NCBI RefSeq assembly: GCF_036323735.1
Contig: NC_086025.1
Location: 112,418,688 to 112,482,687 of the forward strand
Origin: Rattus norvegicus
Taxonomy: Eukaryota; Chordata; Mammalia; Rodentia; Muridae
Length of the DNA stretch: 64,000 nt
Direction: 5' to 3'
Positions 51,241 to 63,000 of the stretch are shown here, piece after piece. The position numbers and the translations under genes were made by a program. Positions within the stretch are counted from its first letter, which is position 1, and each line of letters opens with the position of its first letter. The notes under the pieces were generated by a model. That model saw only the letters and a program-made list of their open reading frames with translations. It was not told the DNA's origin and made no database searches.

Positions 51241-51639
51241 TCGGATTTAATGGTTACCGTTCATTTTCTGCTTTGTGCGTCTATTTTCCACTGCAATTTC
51301 ATCCCCCACACAGGCAGGCATCTCTTTTCAGCTCCTGGCTTTACACTCAGTGCCTAACACATACTAAACACATTAGGAATCTTGAGCTCAGAATGAGCCA
51401 GGGGGTCTTACCAGGAGATGGAAGGAAAGGAGTCAGCCACCCTGTAGAGTCACTAAGCCTTTCAGGGCTCCCGTGTATAACTTGCAGATGCTATCGTCAA
51501 GAGCATAAGCCCCACTGCCCGACAAGAACCTGATTCCCACTGTAATGAGATGTATGTTTTTCCCCTCAAGGTTTCATTTTTCTGTCACCGAGGTGGCAAG
51601 GCCCCTTTTTGGCCAGTAGAGAAACAGCCCGGGAAGCAG

Positions 51640-51880
51640 CGAGACTCCACTCTATAGAGACTACATTTCCCAGGAAGGTTGCCTGCAGCGCCGCAGCTCT
51701 GAGGCTTTTAAAGAGCCTCAGCTGCTAAATCTCGAGCGATCTGGTCGGGAGTCCGGGATGGGGTGGGGGCTGCCGGATGGAAGCCAGCCACGGAGAGCCA
51801 CCTGCGAGGGGGATTGTGTGAGCAGGCAGGAGTCACCAAGCCTCCTGGCTCTGTAGTGTCCCGGAAGTAAGCCTAGGTTA
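51640..51880 (+). promoter_or_regulatory. Candidate promoter or enhancer
   Basis: Unique sequence with ACTACATTTCCCAGG (51,660-51,674, ZNF143-like), a TTTAAAG box inside the palindrome TGAGGCT-TTTAAAG-AGCCTCA (51,700-51,720), and CCGGAAGT (51,861-51,868, ETS-like). Inference from motifs only. Confidence 0.35.
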
Positions 51881-52352
51881 TTCCAGCGGCAGCCCCTCTC
51901 ATCTTGCCCAACTCGGCATCTCTCAGAAAACCCCGATTCTTCCCTTAACTCCCCAGAACCATAAGGAGGTGGAGTTGTTAATCTTGTGTCTCAGCGGGAG
52001 GTGCCTCCCCCACTTCCCTACACGCCCCTCCTAGTTCCAACCCAAGGAGTCCCCTTCCTTCCACAATTCTGTCTTCAGGAGATATACTGTTTTGGGATGG
52101 GGTCGGGCGCAGGAGTGGGGCAGGTAATAGATGTTAGAGGACTGTGTGGGGCGGTAAAGATGTTGTTAGAACTGCGAGACTAAATGAAGGTCTGGGGTTT
52201 GTGTGGACCTGAGCCTCACTGCATAAAGGCTCTCACCTCTCCTTCCAAGCCCCAAAACCTCCCGGTAAAGGTGAGTATGAGGTCCTGATCCTAATACACA
52301 GCCTCTCTGCCAAAGAATCGAGGAACTGCTGGAAAGCATCTTGCAAACTGTA

Positions 52353-52469
52353 ATGGATATGAGGATAAAAAAATTTCAACATTGTGTGATCGGATTAATT
52401 TCGTTTGTATTCGTGGGGAGCATTGTACATTATCTCAGAGGTAAGGGCATGTGGGTGCCTTCTCCATAA
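52353..52469 (+). other. Small ORF with hydrophobic segment (unsupported)
   Basis: 38 codons, MDMRIKKFQHC then about 18 hydrophobic residues (VIGLISFVFVGSIVHYL). Frame is open upstream from about 52,280. A consensus splice donor (CAGAG/GTAAGG at 52,440/52,441) cuts it, so it may be chance sequence. Confidence 0.15.
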
Positions 52470-52716
52470 AGATTTTAGCGGGAACCCAGAGAATCTGTTT
52501 TCAAAATATCCCAAACCAACCTACTAGAATGTATTTTCAAATTAGGAGCCTGCAGGGTCACTGACAGAATCAGAATTAAAATTAAAAACCTTGACCTTTT
52601 GAACTAACCCGGCCTCCAACAGCAACTCATCCCTTCACCTAGATAAGCCTGCAAGGAAGGCACCCGACTTGGTTCCTCCTTCCCCTCCTCCAATCATTGG
52701 GATTAACCTATAGAGT

Positions 52717-52718
52717 GT

Positions 52719-52772
<54 letters not shown>

Positions 52773-52780
52773 CGCGCGCT
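52717..52780. repeat. (TG)n(CG)n tract
   Basis: About 22 TG units followed by GCGCGCGCGCGCGC, alternating purine-pyrimidine with Z-DNA potential, 1.6 kb upstream of the H1f0 core promoter. Confidence 0.95.
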
Positions 52781-54338
52781 ACCTTGGTCTCAGGGACTCC
52801 CAAGTCCAGTAGAGCTCTCCCCATACCTCCCCCAGCTCCATCATCTAAGCTGCTCCTTCTGGTGTGACAAACAGCCCCAGGCCTTAGCAGACATTAGTTC
52901 ATCTAGATCAGCTACAATTCCCCACTCCCGGGTTACTGTTTAATTAAACAGCTTCGTGCCTTTTTGATAGGGAATGAAAACACTGGGGGGTCCAGGGATC
53001 GAGTTCAGGCAGGCAAGACCACCAGAACCGTACTTCAGGGCCGCTGCCAAGAGGACCTGCCATTGGGAATAGGATGTCCGCTGCAGACAAGAGGTTCTGG
53101 GCTCTCTGGGGGTGTCTTCGGCAGATCTCGGAGCCTCTAAACTCTCTCGGAGCCTAGGACTCCCAACAGCCCCAGGTCGGACTACAGATGGTTGAGCCCC
53201 TTCCTCACTTCGTGGATTTTTGCCAAGCAGGGAGAGGAAGATGGATACATTTTAACAAAGACACAGCATCTTCCAAGCAAAATGGCGGTGGTCCGGCTCA
53301 CGGCTCCTTGGTGGACTACATACCTCCTATATACCTAAGTCACAACTTGCGAAACGAGGACTCCCTCCCCGGCTTCTCCCTCTGCTCCCATTTTTCCAAG
53401 TCTCTAAAGCACACGGAGCCCTCTGCTCATCCCAAGGGTCCCCAGGGCAGTTTGCTCAGAGCCATGGGGCAGCACCTATGATATAGACTGCACCCCCCAT
53501 CAAGGCACACCCCACCTTGAAAAGGCAGTGGGAGAGGGGACCTTCCCCCCCCAGGGTGGGCCTCGGCGTCCTGCTTCTCACACCCCCAAAACTCCCAAGC
53601 TAGCAAGGCATGTAAATGAACTCTTATACTCAGGTATATGGAAGATGTGGGGGGGTCTTTGAGGAGAGCAGTCCACCCGGGAGGCCGGTCCGCATCTCCC
53701 AGGGGTCTCAGGAAGCTTTGGGGGGCTCGGGCTTAGGGAGCAATCTCCTCGCGGAGGTCCGGGGGTGCATCGAGGGGAGAGGAGACTCAAGAGGGGGAAG
53801 GGACAAAGTTTGAAAGTGCCCTTCCAACTCTTCCTGGGAAAGTTTCCTTGAGGTCCCCGCAGGCAAAGAGGGGGTAGGGGTGTCAGGGGAGCTGTGGTCC
53901 GGTGACCCCCGAGAGGTGACCGGACCCCGGGGAGGCGACCCCTCCCCCCTTGTCCCGACTCGGCCCGGTTGGGAGTCGCCCAGCTCAGGGCCGCGTGTGT
54001 TAGTTGTGGCCGCTTCTGAGCCGCTCCGCCAGGTTGGGGGACCCCGCAGGCAGCCGGGAGTGGGGTCCCTGGTAGTCCCAGGGGAGAGCTTTCCTACGGG
54101 GGGTCTCAAGTCCCGGGGCTCCCCGCCTCCGCAGAGCCAGTCCCCCGCAAAGGGGAAATGTGCCGGTGCCCCAGCGCTCCTCGGCGCCGTTTGGGGCTTG
54201 TGGCGGGCGCGGGGGGCGGCGGCCGGGGCGCCAGGGTCCCCAGCGGGGAAGCCTAGGGAGCCGAGCAGAGACCCTGAGAGACGGCGGGCAGCGGGAGGGC
54301 CCGGGCCGCTGGGAAAGGTCGAGTTTGCTCGGCGGAAG

Positions 54339-54345
54339 AAACACA
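54339..54345 (+). promoter_or_regulatory. H1f0: H1-box AAACACA
   Basis: The H1-box is characteristic of linker-histone promoters, including H1.0. It lies 80 bp before the TATA-like box, close to the spacing known for this gene family. Confidence 0.75.
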
Positions 54346-54424
54346 GATGGCGGCAGCGCGGCGCCATTCCGGGCCGGGAGCAGGCAGCCAGCAGCCCAGT
54401 CCTCACCGCGGTCCGCCCGCCGCC

Positions 54425-54432
54425 GCTAAATA
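54425..54432 (+). promoter_or_regulatory. H1f0: TATA-like box CTAAATAC
   Basis: Only AT-rich element in the GC-rich promoter. It predicts a start of transcription near 54,455 and a 5' UTR of about 280 nt. Confidence 0.65.
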
Positions 54433-54733
54433 CCCGGATGCGCCGCCCGAGCGCCAGACGCAGAACTGGGAAAAGGGAGGCCGTGGAGGCGGAGGCGGAG
54501 GCAGCGCCAGGCGCCGGGAGAGCGACGGAACACTGGGGGCTGGGCGCGCAGAGCAGCTCGCGACCCGCGCCGGGAGGACAGGAGCCACGCGTCTTCCGTG
54601 TCCCCGGCAGCCACACTTTAGTCTGGCCTGCTAGTGGAGCGGAAGAACAGATCGCGAGTCAGGTTCTGCACAGCCTCCGGCGAAGGCTGGCCCTTTGGAA
54701 GGCTCCTTGAACAGCCGGAGCAGGCCGGCCACC

Positions 54734-55318
<585 letters not shown>

Positions 55319-56455
55319 CAATGAAGGCTTTGCTTGGGGACACTCCTTCCTCCCTCCTGTTTTCTGTAAATACATTTCTCTCTTGATCCCATCTGCAACC
55401 CTTTGCCCATTCTATTTGGACTCTATAGAGGACAGAGTTTGGCTTCCTCAGACAGACTTTGTGGAATATTTTCCTTAACCCATTGTTCAAGGACAGCAAA
55501 CAGACCTCATCTTTATAATGATGGAGATGTACTTTTTTCTTGATTTGATATTAACCTTACGGGGTTGTGGGGGGGGGGGGCGTTGTGTGTTTCCTTCGGT
55601 GGTTTGTTTACTATGAAGGTAAATGGAACTGGCAAAGTTCTGGGTAGGTGAGGACCCAGGAACTAGGTTGCTTGTCCCTAGTGAGCGTTTCAGAACCTTT
55701 GATGAGCAGGTGATACCCCATCTACCTGGCCAAGGGGGGTTGTGGGGGAGAAGAGGATAAACTCCCTGGGCTGCCCTACCAATGGTGGTAAGTTGGGGGA
55801 CCTGATTTCTTTTTCTCTTCTGCCCTAGTGCCTCTCCAAGTGACAGCTGGTTAGAGAAGCCATAGCTTCTCACAACCGGGATTTAGCCATTGGGAAGGAA
55901 GGGTCTTCTCAGCAGTCTCTGGTTAAATGGGAGTGGACTTAGGGGGAGGGGTGCAGAGTCAGCCAAGTGCCTCAGTGTGCCTATGGAAACTTGGGTTTTT
56001 CCACACGGTTGATGGATTGTGTCCTAGGAGGACGTTGTTCGTTTCCTTTCCCCTCTTCCTGTGTAAGATGTGGCATTGCTTGGTGCCACTTCAGTTCTAC
56101 CAGCTGCCACTTAAAACCCCTCCAAGCTTTTGAGTCTTTTCTAAGTAGCCGAGGAGGGGGAGAGGCAGGGAGTGGACTGTGGGATATACTCCCGTGGATT
56201 CGAATTTGCTAGGTAGCTTTAGAGAAGCGGGATTGTGTGCATGTGTGTATATGTATATATCCATATCTAAGACTAGTACTTAGTCTCACCTCGGGAGCTG
56301 GGAGAAAAACTCTGTACAGTTGTCCTCTTATTTTAATAAAGTAGGAAACTCGGGTACCCTACCCCACTTTTTAAACAAGTGTAACTAGTGCCGGGAAAAA
56401 ATTACTGTGGTTGTAATTTTAAAACTTTAAAATAAAACTGGAAAGGAAAAAAATC
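55319..56455 (+). other. H1f0: H1f0 3' UTR
   Basis: About 1.1 kb, unique, with a G-run (55,567-55,580). Two poly(A) signals are visible: 56,335-56,340 and 56,431-56,436. No histone stem-loop is seen after the stop, as expected for a polyadenylated replacement histone. Confidence 0.85.
56431..56436 (+). terminator. H1f0: H1f0 distal poly(A) signal AATAAA
   Basis: AATAAA in TTTAAAATAAAACTGG, followed by GTGGTGCATTTTTC (GT/T-rich). A second AATAAA lies at 56,335-56,340 and may be used as a proximal site. Confidence 0.8.
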
Positions 56456-56759
56456 TGAGTGGTGCATTTTTCTTTAACTGGAGAAGAGAGGAGCAATCTG
56501 ACGGGCAATGTGGGGAGAGCTGGTGGTGCCACGTTCGCGCTAGAGAACAGCAAAGCTTTGGAGGGACCGGAATGCTCAAGCAGGTCCGCTGAGCACGTAG
56601 GTGGGTCTTTGGGAGAGGTGTGTTGGTAGGCTCTAAGAAGGAGAGGCATTGAAGTCGCTTTTCTCCCCCTACTCAGCTTCCCCAGCGCGGACCTTCCCAG
56701 TCTCGACTTACAAATCAATCTTTGCGTCGCGGGCAAACGCTGTCAGGCTCCGCCTGCGG

Positions 56760-56885
56760 GTGGGGTTAACCATCCAGTTAAAGTAAGCTCCTGTTGTTCT
56801 GATTGGCTGCCTGGGCCCTGCCCACACCTCGTGACGGGGAGCTCTAGGCGGCAGGCTGGCCGGCACACTTCAGTCCGTGGGCGCG
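56760..56885 (+). promoter_or_regulatory. Gcat: Gcat promoter and 5' UTR
   Basis: TATA-less. Inverted CCAAT box (ATTGGC, 56,802-56,807), GC-rich elements, and GTGACGGGG near 56,831. Only about 430 bp separate the H1f0 poly(A) signal from the Gcat ATG. Confidence 0.7.
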
Positions 56886-57072
56886 ATGTGGGTCAACTTC
56901 TTGTGGCGCGCGGCGCTGTCCCCCGGCCGCCGTGCTCACTCAGCGCTGGCTCAGCTGCGCTGCGTCCTGGACCGCGAGCTGGAAGGGATCCGCGGAGCCG
57001 GCACCTGGAAGAGTGAGCGGGTGATCACGTCCCGCCAGGGACCGTGTATCCGCGTGGAAGGCATCTCCGGAG
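56886..57072 (+). CDS. Gcat: Gcat exon 1 (coding part)
   Basis: 187 nt, residues 1-62 plus one base. Presequence and N-terminal helix (ELEGIRGAGTWKSERVITS). Donor GTAACT. Confidence 0.96.
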
Positions 57073-60000
57073 GTAACTTCCCCTCCTGGGAGTCCTCGTA
57101 CCTGACCAAGAGCCCTTCCAGGGCTTGCATGTGAATGGAGGACCTAGAGTGGGTGTGGGAGAAGCACATGCACTCGTAGCTGCTTGGCTGTCTGGGGCAC
57201 ACTATGGCCTCCTAGTGTTAATTCCACCTGTTTAAACCTGTTTCACACTGGTGATTTACCCGTCAGCACCTTTTGGGTGCTGAGGGCTGGGCTGCAACAA
57301 GACCCAACCCTGTGAGAAAAAGAGAGCGATATCCAGCTGCATCAGCTCCCCCTTACACCCAGGTTCCAGGAGGAACAAAACCCTCCTACAGCTGTGTGTG
57401 AAGGGCTCCAGTTGCTACACCTTTATTCCTGACGACATCTGCTTGTGAGAGAGACCATTTCCCCCCTTGACTTTTCAAGACTTTTCTCTGCATAGCTCTG
57501 GCTATCCTGAAACATACTTACTCTGTAGACCAGGCTGGCCTTGAACTCCGAGATCCTTCTGTCTCTGCCCCCAAATTGCTGAGATTAAAGATGTACAGCA
57601 CCATGCCTGGTTTGAGAGACCAATTCTTACACGGAAAGGAAGCATGCTTTTAATCCCAGCATTCAGGTCTACAGAGAAACCCTGTCTCGAAAAACATAAA
57701 TAGGAAAGGAAGAAGGTGAAATGCAACCAGAATTCTCCAGACCCTCTACTGGCCAGCTCCAGTGTCATAGGATATTGGAGTGGAAGGCCAGCCTCCACCA
57801 AAGAGGCTAAAGTCTAAGCAAACAAGCAAGGGGATTAGGGCTGCAGAAGTTCGGTACCTGTCTTTCCTTAAAGAGGACCATAGAATGAACCTCTTGTCTC
57901 CTAACAAAACTTTCAGTCAGACCAGAGAGCTATATAATCAATCGGATGGGGATGTGGCTCAATGGCAGAGCACTTGCTCAGCCCACATAAGGCTACAGGT
58001 TCAATTCCCAGCACTCACACCACACACAAATGATAAGACATCAAGAGAATCAAGTTCTTGGGCTGTTTTGTTTCTTTTTACTTTATGTGCCTTGGTGTTT
58101 TGTCTACATGTATACCTTTGTGAGGGTGCCAGATATTAGAGTTAAAGACAGTTGTGAGCTGCCACATGGGTGCTGGGAATTAAACCTGGGTCCTCTAGAA
58201 GAACAGTCAGTGCAAGTAACCGCCGAGTCATCCCTCCAGCCCCGCCTTCTTAGCTTTTTAAGAGGGATAACTGAGGTCTCTGGGACATCCCTCTAGAGAT
58301 GGCAATGTTATGGTAGCAGATGTGTGAGCTTTGGAGCTGGAGGACCTAGTCAGGCCCCTTTCACAATCAAGAAAAATAAAACCAAGATGGCCTTCCTTGG
58401 TCTTGGGGCTGCAGAACCTTTGAGGAAGGTCTGGGATCCTCATAGATGGAATGTTATTCAAAGCCAGCTATTAAACTTCTCATCCTTCAAGGTAGAAAGC
58501 TGAGAGGGACAGATCTCGTATAACCCTCCTACACTGTGGCAGTGGATTCAAAGGCTTCTGGCCTCTCTGGAGAATGGGATCATCTATGCAGTTGTCGCCT
58601 CTCAAGGACAAATCCAAGTTGACTTCCTCTGGCCCCTGTCCCAGGTCCTAGCACTATGGTCTTTGCAGGCCCTTCCTTTTCCTGTCTCCGTCTCCTTCTC
58701 CGTCTCCCTCTCCCTCTCCCTCTCCCTTTCCCTCTCCCTCTCCCTCTCACTCCCCCTCCCTCTCCCCCTCTCCTTCTCCCTCTCTCTGAACTTACTCTGT
58801 AGACCTTGGTTGGCCTCAAATCCAGAGACCCACCTGCCTCGGTCTCCTGTGTGCTGGGATTGAAAGGGTGCACCACCATGTCCAGGTTCCCTTCCTTGAA
58901 TTCCTTCCTTTCTTTTCTTTTTCTTTCTTCTTTTTTTCTTTTCTTTCTTTTTCTTTTCTTTTTTTTTCTTTTCTTTTTTTTCTTTTTTTGAGACAGGGTT
59001 TTTCTGTATAGCCCTGGCTGTCCTGGAACTTGCTCTATAGACTAGACTGGTCTCAAAATCAGAGGGATTCCTCTGCCTCTGCCTCCCAGTTACAGAGATG
59101 TGCCTGCCTCTGCCCTCTGAGTGCTGGGATTAAAGACATGGGTCCCCTCTTTGCATTTCTAAGCTGCAATCTTGGTCTTCTCCACCTTAGGAATCCTCAA
59201 CTTCTGTGCCAATAACTACCTGGGCCTGAGCAGCCACCCTGAGGTGATCCAGGCAGGTCTGCAGGCTCTGGAGGAGTTTGGAGCTGGCCTCAGTTCTACT
59301 CGCTTTATATGTGGGACCCAGGTATACAGCATGTGTTGGGTGGGCACTGGCTTTGGTTATCTGTGTGTTCAGCCAATTTAACTAGTCCCAGGGCAGGGCC
59401 CACTGTCAGCCCCAGAGCTTCAGTGCTACCAGGCTGGGGCAGGCCTCTTCTGAGAAGCCCGGGACCAGGAACCTGACCTCTGAGTTTCCATTTCCCCGCC
59501 TGTAGGACAGACAGACCTGCCATGGCCATGCTGCAGGAAATGGGCAGAAGACAGAGCTGGAGCTCAGTCTCCAGAATTCTGCTAGAAGCTGTGCCACTGA
59601 AGGTGGTAGCCTTCTTTTTGTTTTTTTGAGACAGGGTTTCTCTGTTTAGCCCTGGCTGTCCTGGAACTCCCTCTGTAGACCAGGCTAGACTTCAACTTCA
59701 ACTTCAACTTCAACTTCCACCTGCCTCTGCTTCCTGAGTGCTAAGTGCTGGGCTGGGATAAAGTGTATGCCTGGCCGTACATCTGTTTTCTAACAAAACT
59801 CTTAGGTCAGACCAAGCAGCTTCCAACTGTAAGTGGTAGAGTCCCAGATAAGCATAACCTCTCTTAATGTGATCCTTTCTTTGCTATGGAGAAACCAAAA
59901 GGACAGTCTGATGTGAAGACATGTCTTCTGACCCCCAGCATCAGTCAGAATCCCAGTACTAGACAGACCGCCACTGCAGACAAAGGTCCACTCAGGATTG

Positions 60001-63000
60001 GACCTGCCAGGCCCCAACTTCCAAGATGGGAGCAGCTGCTATAGTCCAAGGCTTCAAAAGTCACCTGTGCCTAAGGAAGGGTGTGGCTGAGGCTGTAGGC
60101 TTCCTGCACTAGGTCTGTTGATGGCTATATAAGCCTCTGTCCTCTGGGACTTGTCCCCCAAAGCCTGTAGGCACTGATCTTTACTTTCCTGTGTCCTTTA
60201 GAGCATCCATAAGAATCTAGAAGCCAAGATAGCCCGCTTCCACCAGCGCGAGGACGCCATCCTCTATCCCAGCTGTTTTGATGCCAACACTGGCCTATTT
60301 GAGGTATGTAGAGACTGTGGATGACTTGGCGTTGGGCAGCTGGGGGAGCTTGGCAGCACGTCGGTCAGCACATCAGTACTACAGAAAAACCTACGTAAAC
60401 TAGAAAGCAGGAGTGATGGGGGCCTGGTACTAACCTGATGTTTTCATCTGGCCCTAGGCACCTGGTAGAGGGAGAGGTTTGCCTCTAGGGGAGTTATGAG
60501 GGAAGGGGAACTTCTGGTGGCTACTTAAGAGCTCCTCCCCGTAGGCTCTGCTGACCCCAGAGGATGCAGTTCTGTCAGATGAGCTGAACCACGCTTCCGT
60601 CATCGACGGCATCCGACTGTGCAAGGCCCACAAGTACCGTTACCGCCACCTGGACATGGCTGACTTGGAAGCTAAGCTGAAGGAGGCTCAGGTGGGGTGA
60701 GGCCCTGGGGCTCCAGAGAAAGGACTGCATTTCCCTGCTCAAGGAAGTCAAGTTTGGAGGGTTTCCCTCTTCACAGAGAGCCGGAAGAGCAGAGGAAACT
60801 ATTTTGACTTTCTCATCCCTAATGCCCAAGACTGTTCTATAGCTCCATGTTACCTGAGATCAGGAAGCACCTTTTGAGCAGAAGGTGTGTGGGTGTGACT
60901 AGGACCTGTCCCCGTCCCACCTTGTCTTAGCCCTTTCTCAGGGACAGGGCTAAAGTTGCTAAGCCTAGGAGAGATGGGCAAGACTCAGGATACAGCCTCA
61001 AGGCCGTAGAAGAGCAGCTGGGTTGGTCCTACTCCGCATCACCTGCTCTTCTTGTCCCACAGAAGCACAGGCTGCGCCTGGTGGCCACGGATGGAGCCTT
61101 CTCCATGGATGGTGATGTCGCTCCCCTACAGGAGATCTGCCGCCTTGCTGCTCAATATGGTGCCCTGGTCTTTGTGGATGAATGCCACGCCACTGGCTTT
61201 CTTGGGCCCACTGGAAGGTGGGAACATTTGAGGCCTGGGTGGGGGCTTCTGGAGGTGCGTGGGGAGTCGGGAGGAGGCCAGTGACAGCAGTGGTTGCTTT
61301 CTTTGCAGAGGCACAGATGAGCTGCTAGGTGTGATGGACCAGGTCACCATCATCAACTCCACTCTGGGGAAGGCGCTGGGTGGAGCATCAGGTGCCTACA
61401 GAATCCTGTCTATGGGGTCTCCTTCCCTGCACGCAGGGCCTGTCTTGTAGCTGTAGAGAAAGTGGGGACAGAAATCAGAGAGGAGGATGGTATGAACTAG
61501 AGGAGGGGTTTCGGGCAGTTCCTGGCCCCTGACTGGCCCCTCTTCAACTTTTTTTTTTTTTTTTTTTGGTTCTTTTTTTCGGAGCTGGGGACCGAACCCA
61601 GGGCCTTGTGCTTCCTAGGCAAGCGCTTTACCACTGAGCTAAATCCCCAACTTTTTTTTTTTTAAAGATTTATTCATTTGGGGCTGGGGATTTAGCTCAG
61701 TGGTAGAGCGCTTACCTAGGAAGCGCAAGGCCCCGGGTTCGGTCCCCAGCTCCGAAAAAAAGAACCAAAAAAAAAAAAAAAAAAGATTTATTCATTTATT
61801 ATATATAAGTACACTGTAGCTGTCTTCAGACGCACCAGAAGACGGCATTAGATCTCTTTACAGATGGTTGTGAGCCACCATGTGGTTGCTGGGAATTGAA
61901 CTCATGACCTCTGGAAGAGCAGTCGGGTGCTCTTAACCACCGAGCCATCTCTCCAGCCCAACTTTTTTTTCTGTTTCCAGGAGGCTACACCACGGGGCCT
62001 GAGCCGCTGATCTCCCTGATGCGGCAGCGTTCTAGGCCCTACCTCTTCTCCAACAGCCTGCCCCCTGCTGTTGTTGGCTGTGCTTCTAAGGCCCTGGACC
62101 TGCTCATGGAGAGTAATACCATCGTTCAGTCCATGGCCGCCAAGACCCGGCGGTATGGTGCCCACAGGGGTGGATCAGAGAGGGAGATGGTAGCCACACA
62201 TCTTTCTGCTTTCTCCTGCCCACCTCCCTCTTTTCCTTCCCACCCCCTCTGCCGCATTCTCTTCCTTCAGTCTCCAGTGCCCTCTCTTGTTACGCCTATT
62301 TTCCCACCTCCTGTTGCCCTTCCTGCCCCTGCCTGTGCTCCACCTGCTCTTTGGGCCTGTACCTCTGTCTTTTTTCCTTCCTCTCACTGGTGGACATAGA
62401 TCCTGAGCCTCTTCCTCAGGCTCCACGGCCTTCAGCTACCCGTGACACTCAGCTGTGCCCCCAGGTTCCGAAGTAAGATGGAAGCCGCCGGCTTCACTAT
62501 CTCAGGAGCTGATCACCCCATCTGTCCTGTGATGCTTGGTGATGCCCGGCTGTCCTCTCAAATGGCTGAGGACATGCTAAAGAAAGGTAAGAGGATTGGG
62601 GCCAGAGTCATCCTTAGAGAAAAGAACGCCTGTAAACTGTAGCTCCTCCCTAGAGCCACATCCTGCTTCTTGCTGCCCACATCTCCTTAGATCAACTATC
62701 TTCCAAATTTAACAAACCACAGGGTATCCCGTGGTCCCGTGGTCCCGTATCTGTGAGGTTGGGTGTCCCTTGTTCTTGTGGGTGGACCATGGGGCAGTAG
62801 GCTCTTATATGTCATAGCCCCAAAGCCTGTCTGCCTCTGGTGTACCCCTGTTATTTTCCCAGGTATCTTTGTCATTGGATTTAGCTACCCTGTGGTCCCG
62901 AAGGGCAAGGCCCGGATCCGGGTGCAGATCTCAGCCGTACACAGTGAGGAAGACATCGACCGCTGTGTGGAGGCCTTTGTGGAGGTGGGGAAGCTGCACG

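Larger units (their letters stand above)
44036..53800. other. Intergenic region between provirus and H1f0
   Basis: SINE-rich to about 51,240, then largely unique. Unique blocks include 45,210-46,500, 46,800-47,500, 48,670-49,740 and 51,240-53,800. No protein-coding gene recognised. Confidence 0.75.

Noticed and set aside
53708..54616. 302-codon minus-strand ORF across the H1f0 promoter
   Set aside because: Lies wholly in a CpG island with few stops, overlaps other long ORFs in several frames, is Pro/Arg/Ala/Gly-rich with no domain, and has no splice or promoter support.
53880..54710. 276-codon plus-strand ORF ending just before H1f0
   Set aside because: Same GC-rich, stop-poor sequence; it crosses the H1-box and TATA-like box, so it would span the gene's own promoter.
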